Under the pieces are notes generated by a model, which did no database searches, was not told the DNA's origin, and saw only the letters and a program-made list of their open reading frames with translations. This document shows positions 23,305-30,156 of a DNA stretch of 32,133 bases, piece after piece (the first letter of the stretch is position 1; each line of letters opens with the position of its first letter). Source of the stretch: Planctomycetota bacterium (lineage in GTDB: Bacteria > Planctomycetota > J058 > JAJDCQ01); assembly GCA_029260755.1 (NCBI GenBank), contig JAJDCQ010000199.1, positions 1-32,133 of the forward strand, written 5' to 3'. Made by a program: the position numbers and the translations under genes.

Positions 23305-24143
23305 CGTCTCGTCTCTCCCTTTCCCCACGGCGCCGCAAGAGGCGGCGCCTCGATCGCGTCGAGCCGGACGTCGATGCTCGCCTCGGCCAGGTGACGCTTG
23401 ACGGCGTCGACGGTGTAGACGCCGTCGTGGAAGACGCTCGCCGCGAGGACCGCATCGGCCCGCCCCGCCAGGAGCGCGTCGGCGAAGTGCTCGAGAGTGC
23501 CCGCGCCGCCGCTGGCGATCAAGGGCACGGCCGCCGCCTTCGCGACCGCCTCGAGCAGCTCGAGGTCGTAGCCGGCCAGCGTCCCGTCGGCGTCCATCGA
23601 CGTCAAGAGGATCTCGCCGGCGCCGCGGGCGACGACCTCCGCCGCCCAGGCGACCGCGTCCTTGCCCGTCGGCGTGCGGCCGCCGTGGGTGACGACCTCC
23701 CACGACGGCGCGCCGCCGTCGCCGCCCTCGGGCGTCGCGCGGCGGCGCGCGTCGATCGCGCAGACCACCGCCTGGCTCCCGAACGCGCGGGCGGCCTCGT
23801 CGAGCAGCTCCGGCGTCGCGACCGCCGCCGTGTTGATGCACACCTTGTCGGCGCCGCGACGCAGCGCCGCGCGCGCGTCGGCCACCGTGCGGAGCCCGCC
23901 GCCGACCGCGAACGGGATGAAGACGGTCTCGGCGACCGCCTCGACGACGTCGAGGAAGACCGCTCGCCCCTCGATCGTCGCGGAGATGTCGAGGAGGACG
24001 AGCTCGTCGGCGCCCATCTCGTCGTAGCGGCGGGCGAGCGAGACGGGGTCGTCGATCTCGCGCAGATCGACGAACTTCACGCCCTTCACGACCCGGCCGT
24101 CGCGGACGTCGAGGCACGGGATGATGCGACGCGCGAGGCTCAC
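23301..24143 (-). CDS. hisF: Imidazole glycerol phosphate synthase, cyclase subunit
   Basis: 280 residues from GTG 24143, which overlaps the hisA stop (GTGA). HisF is the TIM-barrel cyclase that makes imidazole glycerol phosphate and AICAR, using ammonia from HisH. Motifs: IIPCLDVRDGRVVKGVKF with the first catalytic Asp, VGGGLRT, DKVCINTAAV and ILLTSMDADGT with the second Asp, then PLIASGGAG and ADAVLAASVFH for phosphate binding. It is slightly longer than the usual 250-260 residues because of a Gly/Ala-rich insert (RRATPEGGDGGAPS) and a C-terminal tail after VKRHLAEASIDVRL. The GTG start and overlaps indicate translational coupling within the operon. Confidence 0.96.
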   Translation of the reverse strand: MSLARRIIPCLDVRDGRVVKGVKFVDLREIDDPVSLARRYDEMGADELVLLDISATIEGRAVFLDVVEAVAETVFIPFAVGGGLRTVADARAALRRGADKVCINTAAVATPELLDEAARAFGSQAVVCAIDARRRATPEGGDGGAPSWEVVTHGGRTPTGKDAVAWAAEVVARGAGEILLTSMDADGTLAGYDLELLEAVAKAAAVPLIASGGAGTLEHFADALLAGRADAVLAASVFHDGVYTVDAVKRHLAEASIDVRLDAIEAPPLAAPWGKGETRR

Positions 24144-24910
24144 GGAGCGGCGCTCCGACGGGCGGCCACGATCGCGTCCTTCACCTCGAACCGCCCCTCG
24201 TAGATCGCGCGCCCCATCACGGCCGCCTCGATCCGATCTTCGGTCCGCTCGGCGCCGCGGAGCGCCGACAGGGCGCGGACGTGGTCGAGGGTGCCGATCC
24301 CGCCGGCCGCCTGGATCCGCATCCGACCGGCCGCGACGTCGAGCGCGCGGACGAGCGTCTCGGTGCCGGGTCCGGTCATCGTGCCGTCGCGCTCGATCGC
24401 GGTCACGACCGCGCGGGTCAGCCCCGCCTGCATGCCGATCTCGAACGCGGCGGGCAGCGAGAGCGGGGTCGACTCCTCCCATCCGGCGACCTTGACGTCG
24501 CCCGCGGCGCCGACGTCGACGGCGAGGGCGAGCGCGTCGGCGCCCACCTGCGCCGCGGTGTCCTTCAGCCACTCGGGGTCGCGGAGGGCGCGGGTCCCGA
24601 CGATCACCCGCGACGCGCCCGCATCGAGCGCGGCGTTGACGGCATCGAGCTCGCGGATCCCGCCGCCGACCTGCACGGGGACCCGCGCCCCGACGACCCG
24701 CAGGACCGCCTCGACCGCCTCGCGCTGGGCGGGGTCGCCGAGCGCGCCGTCGAGGTCGATCACATGGAGCCAGTGGGCGCCCTGGTCCTCGACGAAGCGG
24801 CGGGCGACCTCGCCGGGGTCCTCCTCGTAGGGGAGCTCGGCGTCGCGCGCGCCCTGGACGAGGCGGACGCAGCGTCCGCCGCGGATGTCGATCGCGGGAA
24901 TGACGATCAT
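24140..24910 (-). CDS. hisA: Phosphoribosylformimino-AICAR-phosphate isomerase
   Basis: 256 residues from ATG 24910, overlapping the hisH stop by ATGA. HisA converts ProFAR to PRFAR, the substrate of HisHF. Motifs: IPAIDIRGGRCVRLVQG with the catalytic Asp8, HVIDLDGA, VQVGGGIRE, RVIVGTRAL, AIERDGTMTGP with the second Asp, and an AAGGIGTLDH phosphate loop. It is homologous to HisF and a normal length for the family. The replacement of the usual AVLGRALYEG by AVMGRAIYEG is conservative. Confidence 0.96.
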   Translation of the reverse strand: MIVIPAIDIRGGRCVRLVQGARDAELPYEEDPGEVARRFVEDQGAHWLHVIDLDGALGDPAQREAVEAVLRVVGARVPVQVGGGIRELDAVNAALDAGASRVIVGTRALRDPEWLKDTAAQVGADALALAVDVGAAGDVKVAGWEESTPLSLPAAFEIGMQAGLTRAVVTAIERDGTMTGPGTETLVRALDVAAGRMRIQAAGGIGTLDHVRALSALRGAERTEDRIEAAVMGRAIYEGRFEVKDAIVAARRSAAP

Positions 24911-25554
24911 GATCGAGCTCCGAGCGCGCCGCGGAGGAACGCGTCGAGGATGACGAGCCCCGCGGCCTGCGACTTCTCGGGGTGGAACTGCGTCCCGGCG
25001 ACGTTGCCGCGGGCGACCGCGGCGGTGACGTCGAGCTCGCCGTGACGGGCGAGCGCGATGACGTCGTCAGCCCGCTCGGGCAGGACGTGGTACGAGTGAC
25101 AGAAGAAGACGTGCGCCCCGGCGGGGACCGCGGCCAGGAGCGGGTGCGGCGCCGTCGAGCCGGTCGCGACGAGCGCGTTCCACCCCATGTGGGGCACCTT
25201 CGCCGCCGCGTCGGACAGCCGGACGACCCGCCCCGGCAGCAGCCCGAGGCCGGGGTGGGTTCCGAACTCCTCGCTCTCATCGAAGAGGAGCTGCATCCCG
25301 AGGCAGATCCCGAGGAGCTCGGCGCCCGCCTCGACGGCGGCGCGGAGCGCGTCGCCGAGGCCGTCGCGGGCGAGGTTCTCGCTCGCGAGGCCGAACGCGC
25401 CGACGCCGGGGAAGACGATCCGGCGCGCGGCCGAGACCGCCTCGGGGCGATCGGTGATCACCGTTCGCGCCCCGAGCGCGGTGAGCGCCTTGCGGACGCT
25501 CGCGAGGTTGCCCGCGTGGGCGTCGACGATCGTGACGAGGTCGTCGGCGGCCAT
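24907..25554 (-). CDS. hisH: Imidazole glycerol phosphate synthase, glutaminase subunit
   Basis: 215 residues from ATG 25554, one base after the hisB stop. HisH is a class I glutamine amidotransferase that feeds ammonia to HisF. The catalytic triad motifs are clear: LGICLGMQLLF with the nucleophilic Cys, and GTQFHPEKSQ with His and Glu. The N-terminal VDAHAGNLASVRKAL and VFPGVGAFG match the family. It sits between hisB and hisA, two genes upstream of its partner hisF, a common order. Confidence 0.96.
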   Translation of the reverse strand: MAADDLVTIVDAHAGNLASVRKALTALGARTVITDRPEAVSAARRIVFPGVGAFGLASENLARDGLGDALRAAVEAGAELLGICLGMQLLFDESEEFGTHPGLGLLPGRVVRLSDAAAKVPHMGWNALVATGSTAPHPLLAAVPAGAHVFFCHSYHVLPERADDVIALARHGELDVTAAVARGNVAGTQFHPEKSQAAGLVILDAFLRGALGARS

Positions 25555-25555
25555 G

Positions 25556-26260
25556 TCAGGAGCGACGGCGGCTTCCCTTGCCTCCGCTGCCGGCGCCCTG
25601 GCGGGCGACCTTCTTCTGGCGGGCCGCGGCCTCGTGGAGCGTCCCCTTGGTCGAGGCGACCTCGGCGCCGCCGGCGAGCGACGCGTCGACGGCGAGGGCC
25701 GTCCGCAGGGAGAGCGCGGTCGCCTTGAAGAGGCACTCGATCTCGTGATGCGCGTTCGCGCCGCGGACGAGGTCGAGGTGAAGCGTCACCCGCGCGTTCC
25801 GGACGAAGCCGTGGAAGAACTCGCGCGTCAGGTCGGTGTCGAAGTCGCCGACCCGCGCCCGCGAGAGCTCCACGCCCCAGTGCAGGTACGGCCGGTCGCA
25901 GACGTCGATCACGCAGCGGGCGAGCGACTCGTCGAGCGGCGCGTAGGCGTGGGCGTAGCGGACGATCGCGCCGCCCTCGGCGACCGCCTCGCGAACCGCG
26001 GTGCCGAACGCGATCCCGACGTCCTCGACGGTGTGATGCGCGTCGACGTGGAGGTCGCCCTCGGCGCGGACCGACAGACCGAGCCGGCCGTGCGTCCGGA
26101 GCGCGTCGAGCATGTGGTCGAGGAACGGAACGCCGGTCGCGATCTCGAGGGTCCGGTCGGGCGCGTCGAGCGCGAGGCTCACCCGGACGTCGGTCTCGCG
26201 GGTGCGCCGCCGCACCTCGGCGAACCGGCCTTGCTTGGCCGCCTTCTTCTTGCCGCTCAC
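25556..26260 (-). CDS. hisB: Imidazoleglycerol-phosphate dehydratase
   Basis: 234 residues from GTG 26260, chosen for the GGAGGA about 4 nt upstream; ATG starts at 26299 and 26323 would lie at or upstream of the -10 box. The IGPD domain (about 15-205) has the metal-binding repeats VDAHHTVEDVGIAFG and NAHHEIECLFKATAL, plus GVPFLDHMLDALRTHG and DLTREFFHGF. It is the mono-functional form, without the phosphatase half of the enteric HisB. An unusual Lys/Arg/Gly-rich C-terminal tail of about 25 residues (KKVARQGAGSGGKGSRRR) and a basic N-terminal SGKKKAAKQ extend beyond the family core. First gene of the operon. Confidence 0.95.
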   Translation of the reverse strand: MSGKKKAAKQGRFAEVRRRTRETDVRVSLALDAPDRTLEIATGVPFLDHMLDALRTHGRLGLSVRAEGDLHVDAHHTVEDVGIAFGTAVREAVAEGGAIVRYAHAYAPLDESLARCVIDVCDRPYLHWGVELSRARVGDFDTDLTREFFHGFVRNARVTLHLDLVRGANAHHEIECLFKATALSLRTALAVDASLAGGAEVASTKGTLHEAAARQKKVARQGAGSGGKGSRRRS

Positions 26261-26294
26261 GTCTCCTCCAGGGTCGAAACGACGGACGGCGGCG

Positions 26295-26323
26295 ATCATA
26301 GACGGGCGCTGCACCGCACGCAA
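26295..26323 (-). promoter_or_regulatory. Sigma70-like promoter of the his operon
   Basis: On the minus strand, TTGCGT (26323-26318), 17-bp spacer, TATGAT (26300-26295); match 3/6 and 5/6. The leader to the hisB GTG is about 30 nt, too short for a his leader peptide with a His-codon run or a T-box, and none is seen. Confidence 0.5.
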
Positions 26324-26342
26324 GGATCGCCGGCGGCGGGAG

Positions 26343-26371
26343 TTGAACCGGCGTCGAGGTCGGGCTACGAT
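26343..26371 (+). promoter_or_regulatory. Sigma70-like promoter of the secreted protein gene
   Basis: TTGAAC (26343-26348), 17-bp spacer, TACGAT (26366-26371); match 4/6 and 4/6. It lies back to back with the his promoter, leaving about 30 nt of leader before ATG 26407. Confidence 0.45.
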
Positions 26372-26406
26372 CGCGTCTCATCTTCCTCTCCGGAGATCGA
26401 TCGATC

Positions 26407-27384
26407 ATGGCTCGCCGCGTCCCCCTCCTCGCCGTGCTCGCCACGATGCTCGCCGCGTCGACCCTGCTCTCTCCCGCCGGGGCCCAGGACGGCGAGAAGG
26501 CCGCGTCGCCGCGCCTCCGCTACCTGGCGCGGAAGGCGGGCGCGTCGCGGGCGTGGCGCCTCGCCGTCGTCGGCGACGGGGTCATCGAGGCGACGCAGCC
26601 CGGGCGACCGGCGCAGCGGCAGACGCTCGGCATGGACGTCGCCGCCGACTACCGGACCGACGGCACGCCGGCCGAGGCGAAGGAGGCCGACGAGGTCGTG
26701 ACCGAGCTCACCGTCGAGCGGCTCAAGATCATCGCCCGCCAGAACGGGGCGGTCGCCCTCGACGCCGAGATGGCGCTCGGCGAGATGAAGGTCGGCGGGC
26801 GCGCCCAGCCGCTCAACCCCGAGCTCGAGCAGATGCTGAAGGAGACGTTCGGAAAGCCGGCGGCGCGCCTCCGGATGCCGCCGTCGGCGCAGGCGATCGC
26901 TCGCGACGACCTCCGCCGGCCGGGCTCGGACGGGCTCGGCGACCTCGACCTCGCCGAGATGCACGCGATGCTGATGCCGGCGCTCCCCGCCGACGGGAAG
27001 CCGGTCGAGATCGGTCGACGGTGGAAGGCGACGCGGACCGTCCCGCTCGAGTTCGAGCTCGAGAAGCCGCTCGAGATCGAGATCGAGTACTCGCTCGTCG
27101 AGGTGCGCGCGGGTCGCGCTATCATCCGGATGGCGGGCCGCTACCAGGGCCGCGACGTCCGCGGCCAGAAGGACGGCCGCGTCCTCGTGATGAAGACGCT
27201 CACCTACGACCTGATGGGGCGGGCCGAGGTCGACGTCGCCGCCGGCGCGCTGCACTCGGCCAAGCTCGACCTCGGGATCGAGCTCGAGGGGACCTACGAG
27301 GGCGACGGCGTCGGCCTGAAGATGGAGATGCCGACGACCTACGAGGTGCGCCTGCGGACGCCGGAGAAGAAGTCGGGCGACTAG
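26407..27384 (+). CDS. Secreted protein of unknown function
   Basis: 325 residues from ATG 26407. A clear Sec signal peptide of about 26 residues ends in SPAGA before QDG. The mature part has alternating beta-like stretches (VVTELTVERLKIIARQNG, ALDAEMALGEMKVGG, FELEKPLEIEIEYSLVEVR, SAKLDLGIELEGTYEGDG) and the phrase GRRWKATRTVPLEFE. This pattern, an exported protein rich in amphipathic strands with few Cys and no catalytic motif, resembles planctomycete DUF6263-like proteins; that is an impression only. It may be a lipid- or ligand-binding beta fold. Its stop codon is embedded in the dispersed repeat described at 27381. Diverges from the his operon. Confidence 0.85.
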   Translation: MARRVPLLAVLATMLAASTLLSPAGAQDGEKAASPRLRYLARKAGASRAWRLAVVGDGVIEATQPGRPAQRQTLGMDVAADYRTDGTPAEAKEADEVVTELTVERLKIIARQNGAVALDAEMALGEMKVGGRAQPLNPELEQMLKETFGKPAARLRMPPSAQAIARDDLRRPGSDGLGDLDLAEMHAMLMPALPADGKPVEIGRRWKATRTVPLEFELEKPLEIEIEYSLVEVRAGRAIIRMAGRYQGRDVRGQKDGRVLVMKTLTYDLMGRAEVDVAAGALHSAKLDLGIELEGTYEGDGVGLKMEMPTTYEVRLRTPEKKSGD

Positions 27385-27486
27385 CCCGGACAGGGGCTGT
27401 CGACTTCGCTCAGGTGCCGATGGGCTCGCCTTCGGCGAGCAGGATGTCACCACGGAGGCACAGAGAACACGGAGGATTCACGGAGG
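27381..27486 (+). repeat. Stop-codon-anchored repeat, copy A
   Basis: The element begins CTAGCCCGGA and contains the TAG stop of the upstream gene (27382-27384). It then has GACAG-GGG-CTGTC (27389-27401), the block TCGACTTCGCTCAGGT (27400-27415), hairpin GCTCGCC-TTC-GGCGAGC (27424-27440), and CACGGAGG-type repeats to 27486. It is the mirror of copy B. Confidence 0.85.
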
Positions 27487-27520
27487 GCGCGCCGAGCGGT
27501 CGAAGATCCGGATCCCCTCC

Positions 27521-27598
27521 GAGGCTCCTCCGTGCCTCGGTGCCTCCGTGGTCTCATCCCCTCGCCGGAGGCGAAGCCAACCAACCCGGGCTGAGCTG
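27521..27598 (-). repeat. Partial repeat, copy B'
   Basis: On the minus strand, a degraded second copy follows copy B: AGCTCAG, then CTTCGCC-TCC-GGCGAGG, then CCACGGAGGCACCGAGG and CACGGAGG. It lacks the stop-codon end. Confidence 0.7.
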
Positions 27599-27608
27599 GT
27601 CGCGTCTT

Positions 27609-27723
27609 TCTCCGTGAATCCTCCGTGTCCTCCGTGTCTCCGTGGTGACACCTTCTTCGCCGAAGGCGAAGCCGGTGGGTCCGCGGTCACCTGAGCCAGC
27701 TTGATAGCCCCTATCCGGGCTAG
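27609..27723 (-). repeat. Stop-codon-anchored repeat, copy B
   Basis: On the minus strand it begins CTAGCCCGGA with the TAG stop of the kinase gene (27722-27720). It continues with GATAG-GGG-CTATC, TCAAGCTGGCTCAGGT, hairpin CTTCGCC-TTC-GGCGAAG, and CACGGAG repeats ending GGATTCACGGAG. Against copy A, hairpin changes are paired (C/G to T/A in the first stem; two pairs in the second). Together A and B make the whole 335-bp convergent spacer an imperfect giant inverted repeat; no other gene fits here. Confidence 0.85.
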
Positions 27724-29474
27724 TAGGGGCCGACGGAGTCGGGCGAGGGCGCCTCGCGCGGGCGCGTCTCGAGACGCGGCGGCGGCGCGGCCTCGGGCTC
27801 CTCGAGCGGCAACTCGATCGGCCGGAGCCCGAGGCGGTGCGCCTCGCGCTCGACCCGGATCCGCTCGGACCGCTCCATCCGTCTCTCCATCCGTTGCTCC
27901 ATCCGGTGGCGGCGCACATCGGAGAGGCAGAGAGCGAGGCCGAAGCCGAAGATGCCGACCGCGGCGATGGCGAAGGTCGCGAAGGCTGCGAGGGCGAGCG
28001 GGAACAGCCGGCCGCGCCCGCGGCGCTTCCGCGCGGGCTCGCCGCGCTCCTCGCGGGTGAGCTCGGCGACCGCGTCGGTGACCGTTCCGACGACCTGCTT
28101 GCGGAGCGGCGACTCGCGGAGGCTGCTGCCGAGCTCGCGGGCGTGGGTCTTGCCGCGGGCGACGTTCACCAGGACGGTCCGGCGTCGCCGCCACCAGCCC
28201 TGGGTGAAGCCGCGCATCGACCAGAGGACGCCCTCCTCGTTCACGACCTCGCGGGCGACGACGCAGAAGCTGACCTCGCACTCCCAGAGGCCCTTGCGTC
28301 GCTCCCAGATCCGGTCGGCCTTGCGGAGGAGCTTCTTCGCCTCGTCCGCGTCGAGCCGGTCGACGACCGCGACGAGGACGTGATGGCGGGAGCCGCCGGG
28401 CGGGCGGCTGACGCCGAGGTCGAAGCCGCACGGGTCGATCGCCGTCAAGTGCGAGGGATCGACGGCGAGGAGCCGCCGGCGGACCCGCTCGAGGAGCGAC
28501 TCGCGCCAGGCGTCGAAGGGGAGCCGGCCGGCGACGGCCGCCGTCTCGGTCGCCTCGCGCTCGCCAGGGCCAGCGGAGCGAGCCGCGGAGTGACCGAGGC
28601 GCGTCTCCGGGGCGGCGCGCTCCTTCACGCGGCGGCGGGACCGGGTCTGCGCATCCCAGGCGCGTCGGGCGCGCTCGAGGGGCGCCTCGAGCTCGCCGGC
28701 ATCGGCGCAGCGGCGGGCGCGCGGCGCGTAGCAGGCGAGGAACAGATCGTCGACGGCCGCCGGCAGGGTGGGCCGCACCGACCGCGGCGTCTCGTGCCCG
28801 ACGGGCGTGCGACCGGTCAGCATCTCGAAGAGGAGGACCCCGAACGCGTACACATCACAGCTAGCGTCGGGAGAGCGTCCCTCGAGGATCTCGGGCGCGA
28901 TGTAGCGCAGCGTGCCGGCGGCGGCGCGCTCGGTGCTGTCGCGGAGGGCGAGGCTCTGGCTGATCACGCTCGCGCCCTCGCCGTCGCCGGTGGGGAGGCG
29001 GGCGAGGCCGAAGTCGCTCAGGCGCACATCCCGCCGGGCGAGCCCTGAGCCCTCGAGGAGGATGTTCGCGGGCTTCACGTCGCCGTGGACGACCTCGTGG
29101 GCGTGCGCGTGGGCGAGGGCGTCGCGCAGGCCCGCGGCGAGCTCGTACGCGCGGCTCGGCTCGAGGCGGCCCTCGCGGTCGATGAGCTGCCGGAGGCTCG
29201 GGCCGGGGATGTACTCGAAGGCGAGGAACGGCGGCTCGTGGCTGACGTGGGCCTCGACGATCGGGACGATCGCGCGGTGCTCGAGCTTCTGGTGGAGGGC
29301 GCCTTCGCGGGCGAGCGCTCGGACGAGCTCGTCGTGGCGGGGGATCTTCAGGGCGACCGTCCGGTGGAGGACGGCATGCTCGGCTCGGTAGACATCGCCG
29401 AAGCCCCCGCTGCCGACGTGCTCCAGGATGATGTAGTCGAGAATCCGGTCACCGGGGGCGAACGGCGTGACCAT
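27720..29474 (-). CDS. Non-RD Ser/Thr protein kinase with C-terminal TM helix
   Basis: 584 residues from ATG 29474 (GGAGG 7 nt upstream); the frame stays open for 600 bp upstream but only through repeat DNA. The kinase domain covers about 12-275: GSGGFGDVY, Lys43 in VALK, catalytic loop HGDVKPAN (130-137) with Gly replacing the usual Arg, DFG (154-156), a long Ser/Ala-rich activation loop, APEIL. Being non-RD, it may not need activation-loop phosphorylation. A basic linker leads to a cytoplasmic domain (about 318-475; FDAWRESLLERVRRRLLAVD, GFDLGVSRPPGG, VLVNVARGKTHARELG) that I do not recognise. Then come one TM helix (about 490-517), an Arg/Met-rich heptad-like stretch (MEQRMERRMERSERIR) and a Pro-rich tail. 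Its stop lies inside repeat copy B. Confidence 0.92.
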   Translation of the reverse strand: MVTPFAPGDRILDYIILEHVGSGGFGDVYRAEHAVLHRTVALKIPRHDELVRALAREGALHQKLEHRAIVPIVEAHVSHEPPFLAFEYIPGPSLRQLIDREGRLEPSRAYELAAGLRDALAHAHAHEVVHGDVKPANILLEGSGLARRDVRLSDFGLARLPTGDGEGASVISQSLALRDSTERAAAGTLRYIAPEILEGRSPDASCDVYAFGVLLFEMLTGRTPVGHETPRSVRPTLPAAVDDLFLACYAPRARRCADAGELEAPLERARRAWDAQTRSRRRVKERAAPETRLGHSAARSAGPGEREATETAAVAGRLPFDAWRESLLERVRRRLLAVDPSHLTAIDPCGFDLGVSRPPGGSRHHVLVAVVDRLDADEAKKLLRKADRIWERRKGLWECEVSFCVVAREVVNEEGVLWSMRGFTQGWWRRRRTVLVNVARGKTHARELGSSLRESPLRKQVVGTVTDAVAELTREERGEPARKRRGRGRLFPLALAAFATFAIAAVGIFGFGLALCLSDVRRHRMEQRMERRMERSERIRVEREAHRLGLRPIELPLEEPEAAPPPRLETRPREAPSPDSVGPY

Positions 29475-29531
29475 GGAGCAACCTCCGTGAAGCCGAGCGA
29501 GCTTCGAGTCCCTTGCGTGAGCGCCATCTGA

Positions 29532-29560
29532 ATTCTGGCACCGTCCGATGGTCGTCGCAA
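29532..29560 (-). promoter_or_regulatory. Sigma70-like promoter of the non-RD kinase gene
   Basis: On the minus strand, TTGCGA (29560-29555), 17-bp spacer, CAGAAT (29537-29532); match 4/6 and 4/6. It predicts a leader of about 50 nt that includes an AAGC-CTCGCTC-GGCTT inverted repeat before the ribosome site. Confidence 0.4.
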
Positions 29561-29699
29561 GGTGACCGGGATGTTTCGATGGCCGCGGAGGCAGGGACGG
29601 TGAGGGCTCGAGGCGATGTCGGCTTCGGTTCGGGCCGATGATCGTGAGCGTTCGTTCGTCGAACACGCGTACGGGGAGTGAACTCGGGAGCCCGCAGCA

Positions 29700-29829
29700 C
29701 GCAATCCGCGTCATCCGCGGTTCACTCGTCTCGCGGCAGGAGAACGAAACCGCGGATGACGCGGATTGCGCGGACCGTTCCGGTCGGCGCCGAGTCGAGG
29801 CCGCACCGGAGGCTTCGGCGTTCCTGGAG
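29700..29829. repeat. CCGCGGATGACGCGG repeat, copy 1
   Basis: It starts with a perfect 23-bp inverted repeat (29700-29722 and 29748-29770; core AATCCGCGTCATCCGCGGTT) with a 25-nt spacer. A tail runs to 29829 through GGACCGTTCCGGTCGG and GGCTTCGGCG. Bases 29718-29829 recur at 29947-30059 with one indel and two substitutions. Confidence 0.9.
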
Positions 29830-29842
29830 CAGAGAGGAATCT

Positions 29843-29922
29843 CACGCAAAGGCGCGAAGACGCAAAGGAGTCGTTGCTCCAGCCGAGATCCGGGTCCGGC
29901 GGAGCTCCTTCTCGCCTTTGAG
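29843..29922. repeat. CGCAAAG-type repeat between the two copies
   Basis: CGCAAAGGCGCGAAGACGCA is followed by AAGGAG, and, 43 nt after that, the inverted CTCCTTCTCGCCTTTG. CGCAAAG/CGCGAAG motifs of this kind are dispersed in many planctomycete and acidobacterial genomes (general knowledge, not checked here). Confidence 0.6.
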
Positions 29923-30059
29923 TAATCCGCGTCATCCGCGAAATCCGCGGTTCCACTCGTCTCGCGGCAGAAGAACGAAACCGCGGATGACGCGGATTGC
30001 GCGGACCGTTCCGGTCGGCGCCGAGTCGAGGCCGCACCGGAGGCTTCGGCGTCCCTGGA
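29923..30059. repeat. CCGCGGATGACGCGG repeat, copy 2
   Basis: Second copy of the 112-bp direct repeat (29947-30059). Its left inverted arm carries a duplicated 9-nt unit (AAATCCGCG), so the hairpin is bulged rather than perfect. The shared tail is otherwise nearly identical to copy 1, which indicates recent duplication or conversion. Confidence 0.9.
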
Positions 30060-30080
30060 ATCGCTCACCCGCAATGCGAA

Positions 30081-30114
30081 ACGGCCGGACCTCTCTCTCG
30101 AGAGACCCGGCCGT
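30081..30114 (-). terminator. Rho-independent-like terminator of the lipoprotein gene
   Basis: Outer stem ACGGCCGG/CCGGCCGT and inner stem CTCTCGAGAG form a long hairpin 42 nt after the lipoprotein stop, followed on the minus strand by TTTCG. The T tract is short but the stem is very strong. Confidence 0.65.
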
Positions 30115-30156
30115 CCCGGTGAGTCCAGTCCGTGCGTCGCGGTCGATCGAGGTCGA

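Larger units (their letters stand above)
29475..30156. other. 682-bp repeat-rich intergenic region
   Basis: The stretch between kinase and lipoprotein genes holds, from left to right, the kinase promoter, about 130 bp with nothing I recognise (29565-29695), the direct-repeat pair at 29700-30059, and a terminator at 30081-30114. Frames are open through it on both strands, but they translate the repeats and have no ribosome sites. Confidence 0.75.

Noticed and set aside
26261..26294. Histidine leader peptide or T-box attenuator for the his operon
   Set aside because: The leader is about 30 nt, without a His-codon run or a T-box-like structure.
27447..27651. Possible CRISPR array from repeated CACGGAG units
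   Set aside because: Units are short, uneven and partly inverted; no constant repeat with unique spacers of equal length and no cas genes.
29700..30059. Insertion sequence
   Set aside because: There is no transposase frame and no flanking target duplication; it fits a non-coding repeat only.
29475..30074. N-terminal extension of about 200 residues for the non-RD kinase
   Set aside because: It is translated from the direct and inverted repeats, and the ATG at 29474 has an ideal ribosome site.
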